Assembly (NCBI GenBank): GCA_910588105.1
Contig: CAJUQD010000019.1
Span: forward strand, 1-52,054
Source: an uncultured Oscillospiraceae bacterium
GTDB taxonomy: Bacteria > Bacillota > Clostridia > Oscillospirales > Oscillospiraceae
DNA length: 52,054 bases
Direction: 5' to 3'
Positions 31,126 through 39,224 of this stretch are shown here, piece by piece. The stretch's first letter is position 1, and every line of letters begins with the position of its first letter. The notes beneath the pieces were generated by a model, which was not told the origin of the DNA, made no database searches, and saw nothing but the letters and a program-made list of their open reading frames with translations. The translations under genes were made by a program, and so were the position numbers.

Positions 31126-31878
31126 TTGCAAGCATTGACCGAATGGCTGTCCGGCCTGCCGCCCATCCAACGGCTGGCCGAGCTGGGCCTGCGGTTTTAT
31201 AAAGCCTTCTTCGAGGCCGGCCGCTGGCAGCTCTACCTCAAGGGCCTGGGCGTCACCTTCCAGATCACCATTGCCGCCATCTCCATGGGCCTTGTCCTGG
31301 GACTGGCGGTGGCCATGGTACGCACCGCCCACGACCAGCAGCGGCCCGGCCGCCGCAACCCCCTGCTGGGGCTGGCAGACCTGGTCTGCAAGGTATATAC
31401 CACCGTCATCCGGGGCACTCCCATGATGGTGCAGATCCTGATTTGGAATTTTGTGGTCTTCAGCACCCGGAACAAGATCCTGGTGGGCATGGTCGCCATG
31501 GGCATCAACGCCGGGGCCTACATCTCGGAAATCATCCGCGGGGGGCTGATGAGCGTGGACCCGGGCCAGAGCGAGGCGGGCCGCTCCCTGGGCCTGTCCT
31601 ACCTGGACACCATGCGCTTTATCGTCATCCCCCAGGCATTCAAGAACATCCTCCCCTCTATGGGGAACGAGCTGGTCACCCTGTTCAAGGACACCTCCCT
31701 GGTGAACGCCATCGGCGCGGCGGAGATGACCTATTACGCCAGCCGGATCGGCGGCAAGACCTTCGATTACATGCCCCCGCTGCTCATTATCGCCGCCATC
31801 TACTTAGTATTTGTCATGGGCCTCACCTGGCTTCAGGGCAGGCTGGAAAGGAGGCTGAGGCAGAGTGAACGGCGCTGA
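31126..31878 (+). CDS. Amino-acid ABC transporter permease
   Basis: A 250-residue inner-membrane permease of the HisM/GlnP family. It has about five to six membrane helices and the EAA loop SEAGRSLGLSYLDTMRFIVIPQAFKNILPSMGNELVTLFKDTSL that contacts the ATPase. The start is a TTG codon at 31126, 7 nt after AAAGGAGG; no ATG or GTG is suitably placed, and the 23-codon upstream extension is Gly/Arg/Pro-rich and unlike the family. It works with the binding protein upstream and the ATPase downstream. Confidence 0.92.
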   Translation: MQALTEWLSGLPPIQRLAELGLRFYKAFFEAGRWQLYLKGLGVTFQITIAAISMGLVLGLAVAMVRTAHDQQRPGRRNPLLGLADLVCKVYTTVIRGTPMMVQILIWNFVVFSTRNKILVGMVAMGINAGAYISEIIRGGLMSVDPGQSEAGRSLGLSYLDTMRFIVIPQAFKNILPSMGNELVTLFKDTSLVNAIGAAEMTYYASRIGGKTFDYMPPLLIIAAIYLVFVMGLTWLQGRLERRLRQSERR

Positions 31879-31928
31879 ACGCAGTTCCGCCCCGCCGGCC
31901 CACAATTCCCGGACAAGGAGGGGCTGAC

Positions 31929-32651
31929 ATGATAGATGTGAAAAACCTATCCAAATCCTTCGGGGATAACCTGGTGCTGGACGGCATCTCCGAGCACATC
32001 CGCCCCGGGGAGAAGGTGGTGGTCATCGGCCCCTCCGGCTCGGGCAAGTCCACCTTCCTGCGCTGCCTCAACCTGCTGGAAACCCCCACCTCCGGCGCCA
32101 TCACCTTCGACGGCACGGAGATCACCGACCCCAAGGCGGACATCAATGCCATCCGCCGCCAGATGGGCATGGTGTTCCAGCACTTCAACCTGTTCCCCAA
32201 TATGACCATCCGCAAAAATATCACCCTGGCCCCGGTACGCGCCGGGCTGATGTCCCAGGCCGAGGCGGACGCGGCCGCCGCCGCCCTTTTGAAGCGGGTG
32301 GGGCTGGAGGAAAAGGCGGACGCCTACCCCGCCCAGCTGTCCGGCGGGCAGAAACAGCGCATCGCCATTGTCCGCGCCTTGGCCATGCGGCCCAAGGTGC
32401 TGCTCTTTGACGAACCCACCTCCGCGCTGGACCCCGAGATGGTGGGCGAGGTGCTGGAGGTCATGAAAGAGCTGGCCCGGGAGGGCATGACCATGGTGGT
32501 TGTCACCCACGAGATGGGTTTCGCCCGGGAGGTGGGCACCAGGGTGCTGTTTATGGACGGGGGGAGGATCCTGGAGCAGGACGAGCCCCACGCCTTTTTC
32601 GCCCACCCCAGGGAACAACGCACCATCGACTTTCTGTCCAAAGTGCTGTGA
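31929..32651 (+). CDS. Amino-acid ABC transporter ATP-binding protein
   Basis: A 240-residue ATPase of the GlnQ/HisP family: Walker A GPSGSGKST, Q-loop VFQHFNLFPNMT, signature LSGGQKQRIAIVRALAMRP, Walker B LLFDEPTSALDPEMVGEVL and H-loop VVTHEMGFAREV. ATG 31929 follows AAGGAGG. It completes the importer operon with the binding protein and permease. A repeat related to A follows its stop in reverse orientation. Confidence 0.95.
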   Translation: MIDVKNLSKSFGDNLVLDGISEHIRPGEKVVVIGPSGSGKSTFLRCLNLLETPTSGAITFDGTEITDPKADINAIRRQMGMVFQHFNLFPNMTIRKNITLAPVRAGLMSQAEADAAAAALLKRVGLEEKADAYPAQLSGGQKQRIAIVRALAMRPKVLLFDEPTSALDPEMVGEVLEVMKELAREGMTMVVVTHEMGFAREVGTRVLFMDGGRILEQDEPHAFFAHPREQRTIDFLSKVL

Positions 32652-32777
32652 AACGCATTCACGCCTCACCTGTTCGCGACGCGCGGCTTCCTTCCGACTC
32701 GGACTGGTCTCCGTGCCGCTATGCGGCCCCGCGCTTGTCCTCGCTTCAGTCCATCCGCGCTGCTCACGACGGTTCGG
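32652..32777 (-). repeat. Structured repeat B
   Basis: On the minus strand it has the same ends as repeat A (CCGTCGTGAGCAGCG and GCGTCGCGAACAGGTG) but a different core with its own nested pairings: GCGCGG with CCGCGC, GGACTG with CAGTCC, and the hairpin GCCGC-ATA-GCGGC. A and B therefore keep their ends and fold while differing in sequence. They flank the permease-ATPase part of the importer operon in opposite orientation. Confidence 0.6.
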
Positions 32778-32794
32778 ACGCTATCACGCAAAAA

Positions 32795-32816
32795 CGCCCG
32801 GATAAACGGGCGGTTT
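32795..32816 (+). terminator. Terminator of the amino-acid importer operon
   Basis: Stem CGCCCG / CGGGCG flanked by A-rich and TTTT sequence, 18 bp before the uraA promoter. Confidence 0.6.
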
Positions 32817-32833
32817 TCGTGCATTTTTACAGC

Positions 32834-32862
32834 TTGCATTCCCTGCCTGTTTCTGGTATCAT
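32834..32862 (+). promoter_or_regulatory. Promoter of the uraA leader
   Basis: TTGCAT, 17-bp spacer, TATCAT; followed by an AGGAGGGG site and a short leader ORF. Confidence 0.65.
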
Positions 32863-32890
32863 GGAACGAACGCAAAAGGAGGGGAACGAT

Positions 32891-32962
32891 ATGCGCCAGC
32901 TCACGCCGCTGTCTTTCAAAGCGCCCGGCCTGGGGGCGTACCGTTTCTATTTCCATTTTTAA
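32891..32962 (+). CDS. Putative 23-residue leader peptide before uracil permease
   Basis: ATG 32891 follows AAGGAGGGG. The ORF ends with YRFYFHF and TAA; its last codons lie in a pyrimidine-rich tract (TTTCTATTTCCATTTTT), and a terminator begins at the stop codon itself. Leader ORF, U-rich tract and terminator before a pyrimidine gene recall the UTP-sensitive pyrBI attenuator of enteric bacteria. The Phe/Tyr-rich end could instead indicate an aromatic amino-acid attenuator. Confidence 0.55.
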   Translation: MRQLTPLSFKAPGLGAYRFYFHF

Positions 32963-32997
32963 AGCAATCGCCGTTGGGGCGGTTGCTTCTTTTTTTG
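32962..32997 (+). terminator. Attenuator-type terminator before uraA
   Basis: Stem AAGCAATCGCC / GGCGGTTGCTT (one G-T pair), short loop, then CTTTTTTTT. It lies between the leader ORF and the permease start, so most transcripts must read through it for expression. Confidence 0.75.
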
Positions 32998-33038
32998 CGC
33001 GCAGCTGCTGGAATACGTCATGAAAGGGAGAGAGTACA

Positions 33039-34412
33039 ATGAATCACCAAGAGCCCATCCGCGACGCCCGCACCCTGGGTATGCCCAAGATGCTCATCCT
33101 GGGCCTTCAGCACATGTTCGCCATGTTCGGCGCCACCGTGCTGGTGCCTATCCTGGTAAACAACTACGGCCTGCCCCTGTCCATCCAGACCACCCTGTTC
33201 TTCGCGGGGGTGGGCACCCTGTTCTTCCATGTGTGCACCCGGCTGAAGGTGCCCGCCTTTCTGGGCTCCTCCTTTGCTTTCCTGGGCGGGTTTGAGGCGG
33301 TGTCCAAGCTGGACTCCGGCAAGTACGCCGGTATGGACGCCGCGGAAAAGCTCCAATACGCCTGCGGCGGCATCGTGGTGGCCGGCCTGCTGTACGTGGT
33401 GCTGGCCCTGGTCATCAAGGCGGTGGGCGTGAAGAAGGTCATGCGCTTCCTGCCCCCGGTGGTCACCGGCCCCATAATCATCCTCATCGGGCTGAACCTG
33501 GCCCCCTCCGCCGTCAACAACGCCAAGACCTGCTGGTGGCTGGCCCTGGTGGCCATGGCCATCATCGTGGCGGCCAACATCTGGGGTAAGGGCATGATTA
33601 AGATCATCCCCATCCTGCTGGGCGTGGTGGGCTCCTACGTCATCGCCGTCATCGCCAACGCCCTGGGCGCCCAGAACGCCGCCGGGGAGGCCCTCATCGA
33701 CTTCTCCGCCGTGGCCGCCTCCAGCCCCATTGGCCTCCAGCCCTTCTTCACCAACTTCACCGGCTCCATCGCCAAGTTCGACCTGACCTCCATCCTGGTG
33801 ATGGCTCCCATCGCCATCGCCGCCATGATGGAGCACATCGGCGACATGTCCGCCATCTCCGCCACCGTGGGGGAGAACTTCATCGAGGAGCCCGGCCTGC
33901 ACCGCACCCTCATCGGCGACGGCATCGCCACCTCCCTGTCCGCCATCTTCGGCGGCCCCGCCAACACCACCTACGGCGAGAACACCGGCGTGCTGGTGCT
34001 CTCCAAGGTGTACGACCCCCGGGTGATCCGGCTGGCCGCCGTCTACGCCCTGGTGCTGTCCTTCTCCCCCATGTTCGCGGCGGTGGTCAACTCCATGCCC
34101 GCGGCCATCGTGGGCGGCGTGTCCTTCATCCTGTACGGCATGATCTCCGCCATCGGCGTGCGCAACGTGGTGGAGAACCGGGTGGACTTCACCAATTCCC
34201 GCAACCTGATTATTGCCGCCGTCATCCTGGTGTGCGGCCTGGGCTTCTCCGGCGGGCTGACCTTTGAGGTGGGCGGCACCCACATCACCCTCACCGCCCT
34301 GGCCGTTGCCGCCATCGCGGGCATCGCCCTCAACGCCATCCTCCCCGGCAAGGACTACGAGTTCGGCTCCGATGTGACCCAGGGCCGCTCCGGCGACTTC
34401 GGGAGGTATTGA
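33039..34412 (+). CDS. uraA: Uracil permease (NCS2 family)
   Basis: A 457-residue nucleobase transporter with about 14 membrane segments. The N-terminal LGLQHMFAMFGATVLVPILV is the UraA/PyrP signature with the His of the substrate site; MMEHIGDMSAISATVGENFIEEPGLHRTLIGDG carries the conserved Glu/His region; GGPANTTYGENTGVL is the second substrate motif. These residues favour uracil over xanthine. ATG 33039 follows AGGGAGAG. It sits behind a leader ORF and terminator and is followed by its own terminator, so it is probably controlled by attenuation. Confidence 0.94.
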   Translation: MNHQEPIRDARTLGMPKMLILGLQHMFAMFGATVLVPILVNNYGLPLSIQTTLFFAGVGTLFFHVCTRLKVPAFLGSSFAFLGGFEAVSKLDSGKYAGMDAAEKLQYACGGIVVAGLLYVVLALVIKAVGVKKVMRFLPPVVTGPIIILIGLNLAPSAVNNAKTCWWLALVAMAIIVAANIWGKGMIKIIPILLGVVGSYVIAVIANALGAQNAAGEALIDFSAVAASSPIGLQPFFTNFTGSIAKFDLTSILVMAPIAIAAMMEHIGDMSAISATVGENFIEEPGLHRTLIGDGIATSLSAIFGGPANTTYGENTGVLVLSKVYDPRVIRLAAVYALVLSFSPMFAAVVNSMPAAIVGGVSFILYGMISAIGVRNVVENRVDFTNSRNLIIAAVILVCGLGFSGGLTFEVGGTHITLTALAVAAIAGIALNAILPGKDYEFGSDVTQGRSGDFGRY

Positions 34413-34435
34413 GAAGGGAACCCTTTGAACGGAGA

Positions 34436-34471
34436 AGAACCGCCCTGTATCCACAGGGCGGTTCTTTTTTA
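34436..34471 (+). terminator. Rho-independent terminator
   Basis: Perfect 13-bp stem AGAACCGCCCTGT / ACAGGGCGGTTCT, loop ATCC, then TTTTT. Confidence 0.9.
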
Positions 34472-34514
34472 TGGTTTCCGGCTTTCAGGGAAGCGCCCCT
34501 GAGGCGCAGGCTGC

Positions 34515-34700
34515 GGCCCCCGCCCTGCCCCAATGGCCAGACACAAGCGGCAGCACCGATAGGGTGATACCAGTCGTAAAGCCGCTGGCGCCGGAACACG
34601 CCCGCCAACGCACTGTATAGGGCGTCCCCACGGGGTACATAGGGGCCGCAGCCCCTATGCGCGCTCGTTGGTCACTTTCTCTCGCGTGAGAGAAAGTGAC
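34515..34700 (-). repeat. Post-gene hairpin repeat, copy 2
   Basis: Reverse-strand relative of 4922-5110. It begins 6 bp after the peptidase stop with a perfect 13-bp stem (GTCACTTTCTCTC, loop, GAGAGAAAGTGAC at 34671-34700), then ATAGGGGCTGCGGCCCCTATG, TACCCCG and GGGGACGCCCT, and further shared words (TTCCGGCGC, TGTGTCTGG) in the same order. Confidence 0.65.
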
Positions 34701-34706
34701 ATCCGC

Positions 34707-36110
34707 CTACTGGCACATATCCACGATGATGTGGGCAAACAGCTTGGCGCTGAGCATCAGGTCGCTCACCCGCACCCGCTCGTCCGCGCCGTGGAGGTGG
34801 GTGTCAAAGCCGGGCAGGGTACAGCCGAACGCCACGCCGCCGGGAATATCATGGACGTAGGTGCCCCCGCCAGTGGACAGGCACTCGCCCTTCAGCCCGG
34901 TGTACTCCTCGTACCGGCCCAGCAGCGTCTTGATAAAGGGGCTGTCGGCGGGGACGTGGTGGGGCTCGCCCTGCTCCCCCTGGAAGGCAAAGCCCTTTTC
35001 CTCAAAGGCGGCCTTGGCGGTCTCGAGGCAGTTCTCCCGGGTGGCGCACAGGGGGGCGCGGCTGTCGAAGCGGCCGGCCAGCCCGGTTTCGGTGACCTCC
35101 AGCAGGGAGAAGGCCAGGGTGAGCGGCCCGGCGATGGGCTCCTGCTGGGCGATGCCCAGCGCCCGGCCCAGGTAGTCCCCGTGGGGGATCAGGGCGTTGA
35201 GGGCGGCCAGCGCCTCCCGGCAGGGGCCGTCTGCCAGCGGCAGGGCGCACAGCAGGGCCACCAGCCCCGTGATGGCATTGTTCCCTCCCTTGGGGTAGGC
35301 GGCATGGGCCCCCTCCCCCTTGGCACGGATGACGGTGGCCCCACCCTCGCTGGCAAAGGTGAACTTCACACCCGTGCGGGCGGTGATGTCCCGGGCGCAG
35401 GGCTGGATGTCGTAGATGGACAGCCCCTCCACACCGGCAGAGGCGTCCCCCGGCAGCACGTTGATGCGGATGCCGCCGCGGAGCCATTTTACCCGGGGCA
35501 GCTCCTGCTGAACAGGCCATTCCCTGGTAAAGGAGGCCCGGAAGCCCCCCTTCTCCGTGTTGATAACGGGGAAGCCGGAGTCGGGGGAGAAGGTGGCGGG
35601 GGCAAAGGGGTGCCGGGCAAAATACCAGGCGATGTCCCCCGAGCCGCTCTCCTCGTTGGTGCCCATGATGAGCTTACAGTTTTTCTTCAGCGGCACGCCC
35701 AGGTCCTTCACCGCCTTCATGGCCAGCAGGGAGGCGGCCACCGGCCCCTTGTCGTCATCGGTCCCCCGGCCGTAAAGCAGGCCGTCGGCCAGCTTGGGGG
35801 TATAGGGCTGGGTTACCGTCCAGCCCTCGCCGGGGGCCACCACATCCAAGTGGCCCAGGATGTGCAGGGCGTCCTCTTCACCGTTCAGGTCGGCGGTGCC
35901 CACATAGCCCTCGTGATCTTCCGCCGCCAGACCCCACTCCTGGGCGATGAACAGCGCCTCCCGGAGGGCGGCGGCGGGGCCGGGGCCGAAGGGCGCGCCG
36001 GGGGAAGGGGCCCCCTCCACGCTGTCGATGGACACCAGGCGGCTCACCGCCTCCACCAGCAGCCCTTCCTTATCCGCGAAATAGGCCTCGATCTGCTCTT
36101 TTGATATCAT
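34707..36110 (-). CDS. pepV: M20 family dipeptidase (PepV-like)
   Basis: A 467-residue zinc aminopeptidase acting on dipeptides. Metal-binding motifs are LGHLDVVAPGEGW (His/Asp), GRGTDDDKGPVAASLLAMKAV (bridging Asp) and GTNEESGSGDI (catalytic Glu-Glu); PDSGFPVINTEKG and the C-terminal TGGGTYVHDIPGGVAFG plus FDTHLHGADERV are PepV-type. No signal peptide, so cytoplasmic. Monocistronic, with a hairpin repeat directly behind the stop codon. Confidence 0.92.
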   Translation of the reverse strand: MISKEQIEAYFADKEGLLVEAVSRLVSIDSVEGAPSPGAPFGPGPAAALREALFIAQEWGLAAEDHEGYVGTADLNGEEDALHILGHLDVVAPGEGWTVTQPYTPKLADGLLYGRGTDDDKGPVAASLLAMKAVKDLGVPLKKNCKLIMGTNEESGSGDIAWYFARHPFAPATFSPDSGFPVINTEKGGFRASFTREWPVQQELPRVKWLRGGIRINVLPGDASAGVEGLSIYDIQPCARDITARTGVKFTFASEGGATVIRAKGEGAHAAYPKGGNNAITGLVALLCALPLADGPCREALAALNALIPHGDYLGRALGIAQQEPIAGPLTLAFSLLEVTETGLAGRFDSRAPLCATRENCLETAKAAFEEKGFAFQGEQGEPHHVPADSPFIKTLLGRYEEYTGLKGECLSTGGGTYVHDIPGGVAFGCTLPGFDTHLHGADERVRVSDLMLSAKLFAHIIVDMCQ

Positions 36111-36243
36111 ATGTAAAACACTCCTTCACCGGCGCAGTGCCAAAGGGAGCCTCGCCCCTTTGGAGGGCGCAGAATCCCTTGGAAAACGCAACTTTTCCAT
36201 AGTATACTCTTTTTTCCTGTCAATTACAAGGGAAACGGGGCGG

Positions 36244-36888
36244 TCACTCCGCCTCCCCCCGCTCCACCTCGTCCAAATATTTATACACCGTGTACCGGGA
36301 CACCCCCAGCCGCCCGGCGATGTAGGGCACCGACTTGCGGTAGGAGAAGGCGCTGCGCCGCCGCAGCAGGCCGATGAGCTTCAGCCGGTCCCCCTTGGTG
36401 AACTCTTCCGGCGGCTTGCCCAGCCCGGCCACGCACTGGTCGAAGAGGTCGGCCAGCTGCCGGGAGTCCCCGGGCTGCCAAAGGGCCGAGCGCAGGTCGG
36501 AAGGCGCGTTCATCAAATCGGACAAAATCCGGTTGGCAAACACCAGGGAGGTGTAGTCGAAGTTGATGCCCAGGGCCAGGTTGTAGTCCTCCCCGATCAT
36601 GTGGAAGGTGGACGACTTGGTCTGCCGCCCATCGGGGGTGGCGGCAGCCAGGTTCACCTGGTCGGTGGTGGCCGCCTGCTCGTCCAGTTCCAGGCCGATG
36701 CCCATGATGTCCATGGTGGAGCCCACCTCCCGGCCGGACACGTGGCCATTATAGATGGACAATATGGGGTGGGTGGGCACCCCCATGTCGTGAACCAGCG
36801 TCTCACAGGAGGAGCCGAACATCTCGGCGATCCCCCGGGCAGTACGGTCCAGGAATTCAAAGGCCTGGTCGCGGGTCATGGCTGTCAT
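36244..36888 (-). CDS. YheO-type PAS and helix-turn-helix regulator
   Basis: A 214-residue regulator. Residues 10-125 form the YheO PAS-like domain (SSCETLVHDMG, ILSIYNGHVSGREVG, HMIGEDYNLALGINFDYTSL), and residues 155-210 a DauR-type helix-turn-helix (RSAFSYRKSVPYIAGRLGVSRYTVYKYLDEV). Relatives control amino-acid catabolism genes, but the targets here are unknown. ATG 36888 or the Met at codon 4 may be the start. It stands alone on the minus strand, divergent from yerC. Confidence 0.88.
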   Translation of the reverse strand: MTAMTRDQAFEFLDRTARGIAEMFGSSCETLVHDMGVPTHPILSIYNGHVSGREVGSTMDIMGIGLELDEQAATTDQVNLAAATPDGRQTKSSTFHMIGEDYNLALGINFDYTSLVFANRILSDLMNAPSDLRSALWQPGDSRQLADLFDQCVAGLGKPPEEFTKGDRLKLIGLLRRRSAFSYRKSVPYIAGRLGVSRYTVYKYLDEVERGEAE

Positions 36889-37005
36889 CTCCTCTCCGGG
36901 GTCTGCCCCGGCTGCGGGGCGCGGATATCATTATAGCCTTTTCCCCGGGAAAAGACAAGCCCCGGCCCTGTGACAAACATTTGCGGGCTTGGCGGTAAAA
37001 AGTTG

Positions 37006-37034
37006 TTTACTTTATCTCTTTCGTGTGCTAAAAT
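37006..37034 (+). promoter_or_regulatory. Promoter of yerC
   Basis: TTTACT, 17-bp spacer, TAAAAT, 30 bp before the start codon. Confidence 0.55.
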
Positions 37035-37064
37035 AGGATGGCAAGAGGAGCGGAGGGACGTTTT

Positions 37065-37364
37065 ATGCCAAAAACTACCAATAAAGAGCGGAGTATGGCC
37101 CTGTATGAGAGCATTTTGGAGCTCAAGGATCTGGACGAGTGCATCGCCTTTTTCGATGACTTGTGCACTGTGGGCGAGCTGCGGGCCATGGAGCAGCGCT
37201 TTGACGTGGCCTGCCTGCTGGACGATGGGCTGGTGTACACCGAGATTTTGGAAAAGACCGGGGCCAGCTCAGCCACCATCAGCCGGGTGAACCGCATCTT
37301 CTCCTTCGGCGCGGGGGGCTTCCGCGCCATGATCCAGCGCCGGAAGCAGAAAGAGCGCGAATAA
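37065..37364 (+). CDS. yerC: YerC/YecD family TrpR-related regulator
   Basis: A 99-residue helical DNA-binding protein of the TrpR-like YerC/YecD family. The helix-turn-helix is GLVYTEILEKTGASSATISRVNRIFSFGAGGF, preceded by the family signature CIAFFDDLCTVGELRAMEQRFDVACLL. ATG 37065 follows GGAGGG; the 9-codon upstream extension is rejected. It has its own promoter and terminator. No tryptophan gene is adjacent; the regulon of the family is poorly known. Confidence 0.92.
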   Translation: MPKTTNKERSMALYESILELKDLDECIAFFDDLCTVGELRAMEQRFDVACLLDDGLVYTEILEKTGASSATISRVNRIFSFGAGGFRAMIQRRKQKERE

Positions 37365-37368
37365 CCGG

Positions 37369-37398
37369 CAGGCCCGCTGGATGGCGGGCCTGTTTTTT
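37369..37398 (+). terminator. Rho-independent terminator
   Basis: 9-bp stem CAGGCCCGC / GCGGGCCTG with a loop of 5-6 nt, then TTTTTT. Confidence 0.85.
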
Positions 37399-37481
37399 GG
37401 ATTGGGGCGCCATGCCGTGCCGGCATCCCGCCGGAGCCCTTCAACTATTTTCGCTTCAACGATAAACCGGCAGAATAATGC

Positions 37482-37544
37482 TTGCCAATTCCCCGTACAA
37501 ATGATATCATAAAAGTAACGGAACTTTAAAAATGATTTTAAAGT
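37482..37544 (+). promoter_or_regulatory. Promoter and downstream palindrome of the FapA-like gene
   Basis: TTGCCA (37482-37487), 17-bp spacer, TATCAT (37505-37510). At the expected start of transcription lies a perfect palindrome, ACTTTAAAA-ATGA-TTTTAAAGT (37523-37544), a candidate operator or 5' hairpin. Confidence 0.6.
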
Positions 37545-37570
37545 CTACAGGATAAAGGCGAGGGATATAC

Positions 37571-39157
37571 GTGTCAATTTTTGACTATTTTGCCTCAAAA
37601 GCGGCGGATGAACAGGATCGGAAATCCGCTTCCCCCAGTCCTAACAAAAAGCTGCTTTCAGAGCTGGATGCGGCGGGTGAAGAAGTGAAGGCCCAATATC
37701 CGAATGACAGCAAATTAATGGACGATTTTGTCAAAATTTTGAAGAAAGCGTATAAGCTCCGATCTAAAAAAGCGCCGGACGGCACCCTGCCTCCCACGCA
37801 GGCGGAGGCGCATTTTTTCCTGTCAAACGATCGGATGCGCGCCTATGCGTGCCTGCTCCCGCCGGAAAACGGCGGGGAAGGGATCTCCCTGGAAGAATTC
37901 CTGGAGAGCATGCACTATGAGGGAATCTGCTACGGTATTTTGCAGGAGGAAATCCGGCAGGAGCTGGGGCGCGGATATTTCCGCATATTCCCGGTCGCGC
38001 GGGGGGAGTTCCCCAAAGCGGGGGAAGACGGCAAGGTGACGGAGCTTTTTCAGCGGCGAAAGAATATGCACTTGGAAGTGCAGGACGAAAGCCAGGTCGA
38101 TTTCAGCCAGGACGTCCAGCTGCAGCCCATTCGGAAGGGCGCGGTCATCTGCCTGATCCGGCCCTCAAGGGCGGGGGCGGACGGCATGGACGTAACGGGG
38201 AAAACGCTCCCCTGCCCGCCGGGCATCAGCGTCCATATCCCGCAGGGGGAGAACACCGCCATAACCAGGGGCGGCCAGGCACTTACGGCCAGCGCGGATG
38301 GGATCCTGTACATTGAGGACGACCAGTTCTGCATCCATGCGCAGAAAATCATCGATGGTGATTTAGATCAATTCCAGGGGATGCTACAGATTTCGGGCAA
38401 CCTCTACATTGGCGGGAACGTGGACGGCGAAGTGGATATCGAGGCCTCCGGCGACATCGTAATCAACGGAAAAGTGGGGCAGGCCCGGGTGCGGTCTTTA
38501 AACGGGACGATCCGCGTCCAGCAGGGCGTTTACGGGACGGAGGGGAAAACCTTTATCAGCGCCGCCCGCCAGGTGCAGTCGCCTGTGCTGGAAGGGGCTG
38601 AAGTCCATGCCGGGATCAGCGTAATCACGGAGGTCATTTCAAACAGCACGATATACTGCCACGGCATCGTTTACGCCATGACCGGGCGCGGAATGATTAC
38701 AAGCAGCCTGATCCAAGCGGAAACCAGTATCCTGTGCCGTCGGATCGGCAACCTGGCCGGCGGCCGCAGCCGGTTCTCCGTTGGATATCCCCTGCATAGC
38801 GCCGAGTCGTGGAAGCGGGTCAAATCAGAATTGGCGGAAGTGGAACCAACGATTAAAAAGCTGTGGGCGGCCATCACTGATTTGAAAAAAAAGGGGAACC
38901 GTATTTCAGACACGGAAAAATCGGTGCTGGACCAGCTCATGGAACAGCGGAATCTTTATATTGAACGGCGGGACGCCCTGACAGCGGAAATGAAATCCCT
39001 GAACAAAGTCCTGGATAAAAGAACCAACGGAAAAATACAGTGCGGGCAGCTGTTTCCTGTGCTGGAGGTCCAAATCGGCAGATTGTCAGAAGAAATTACG
39101 GAAGCCCACGAAAATTGTAACATCCATGTGGGAGACAACCAAATCATTTTCAGGTAA
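37571..39157 (+). CDS. FapA family protein (DUF342)
   Basis: A 528-residue protein whose middle (about 255-420) is the right-handed beta-helix of FapA/DUF342: ISGNLYIGGNVDGEVDIEASGDIVINGKVGQARVRSLNGTIRV and following short turns. A C-terminal coiled coil (about 425-510) follows. The N-terminal 90 residues are unlike the family. The start is GTG 37571. In Vibrio, FapA links polar flagellation to glucose signalling, while in Firmicutes the role is unknown. GC content is lower than in neighbours and codon choice is mixed, suggesting a different history. Confidence 0.83.
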   Translation: MSIFDYFASKAADEQDRKSASPSPNKKLLSELDAAGEEVKAQYPNDSKLMDDFVKILKKAYKLRSKKAPDGTLPPTQAEAHFFLSNDRMRAYACLLPPENGGEGISLEEFLESMHYEGICYGILQEEIRQELGRGYFRIFPVARGEFPKAGEDGKVTELFQRRKNMHLEVQDESQVDFSQDVQLQPIRKGAVICLIRPSRAGADGMDVTGKTLPCPPGISVHIPQGENTAITRGGQALTASADGILYIEDDQFCIHAQKIIDGDLDQFQGMLQISGNLYIGGNVDGEVDIEASGDIVINGKVGQARVRSLNGTIRVQQGVYGTEGKTFISAARQVQSPVLEGAEVHAGISVITEVISNSTIYCHGIVYAMTGRGMITSSLIQAETSILCRRIGNLAGGRSRFSVGYPLHSAESWKRVKSELAEVEPTIKKLWAAITDLKKKGNRISDTEKSVLDQLMEQRNLYIERRDALTAEMKSLNKVLDKRTNGKIQCGQLFPVLEVQIGRLSEEITEAHENCNIHVGDNQIIFR

Positions 39158-39192
39158 AAAGCGCCCCGCCTTGCGGGGAAGCGCTGAAACGC

Positions 39193-39222
39193 AAAACCTC
39201 CCCGCTGTGGCGGGGAGGTTTT
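39193..39222. terminator. Bidirectional terminator between the FapA-like gene and purL
   Basis: Perfect 13-bp stem AAAACCTCCCCGC / GCGGGGAGGTTTT, loop TGTG, directly after the purL stop and 36 bp after the FapA-like stop. Confidence 0.85.
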
Positions 39223-39224
39223 CC

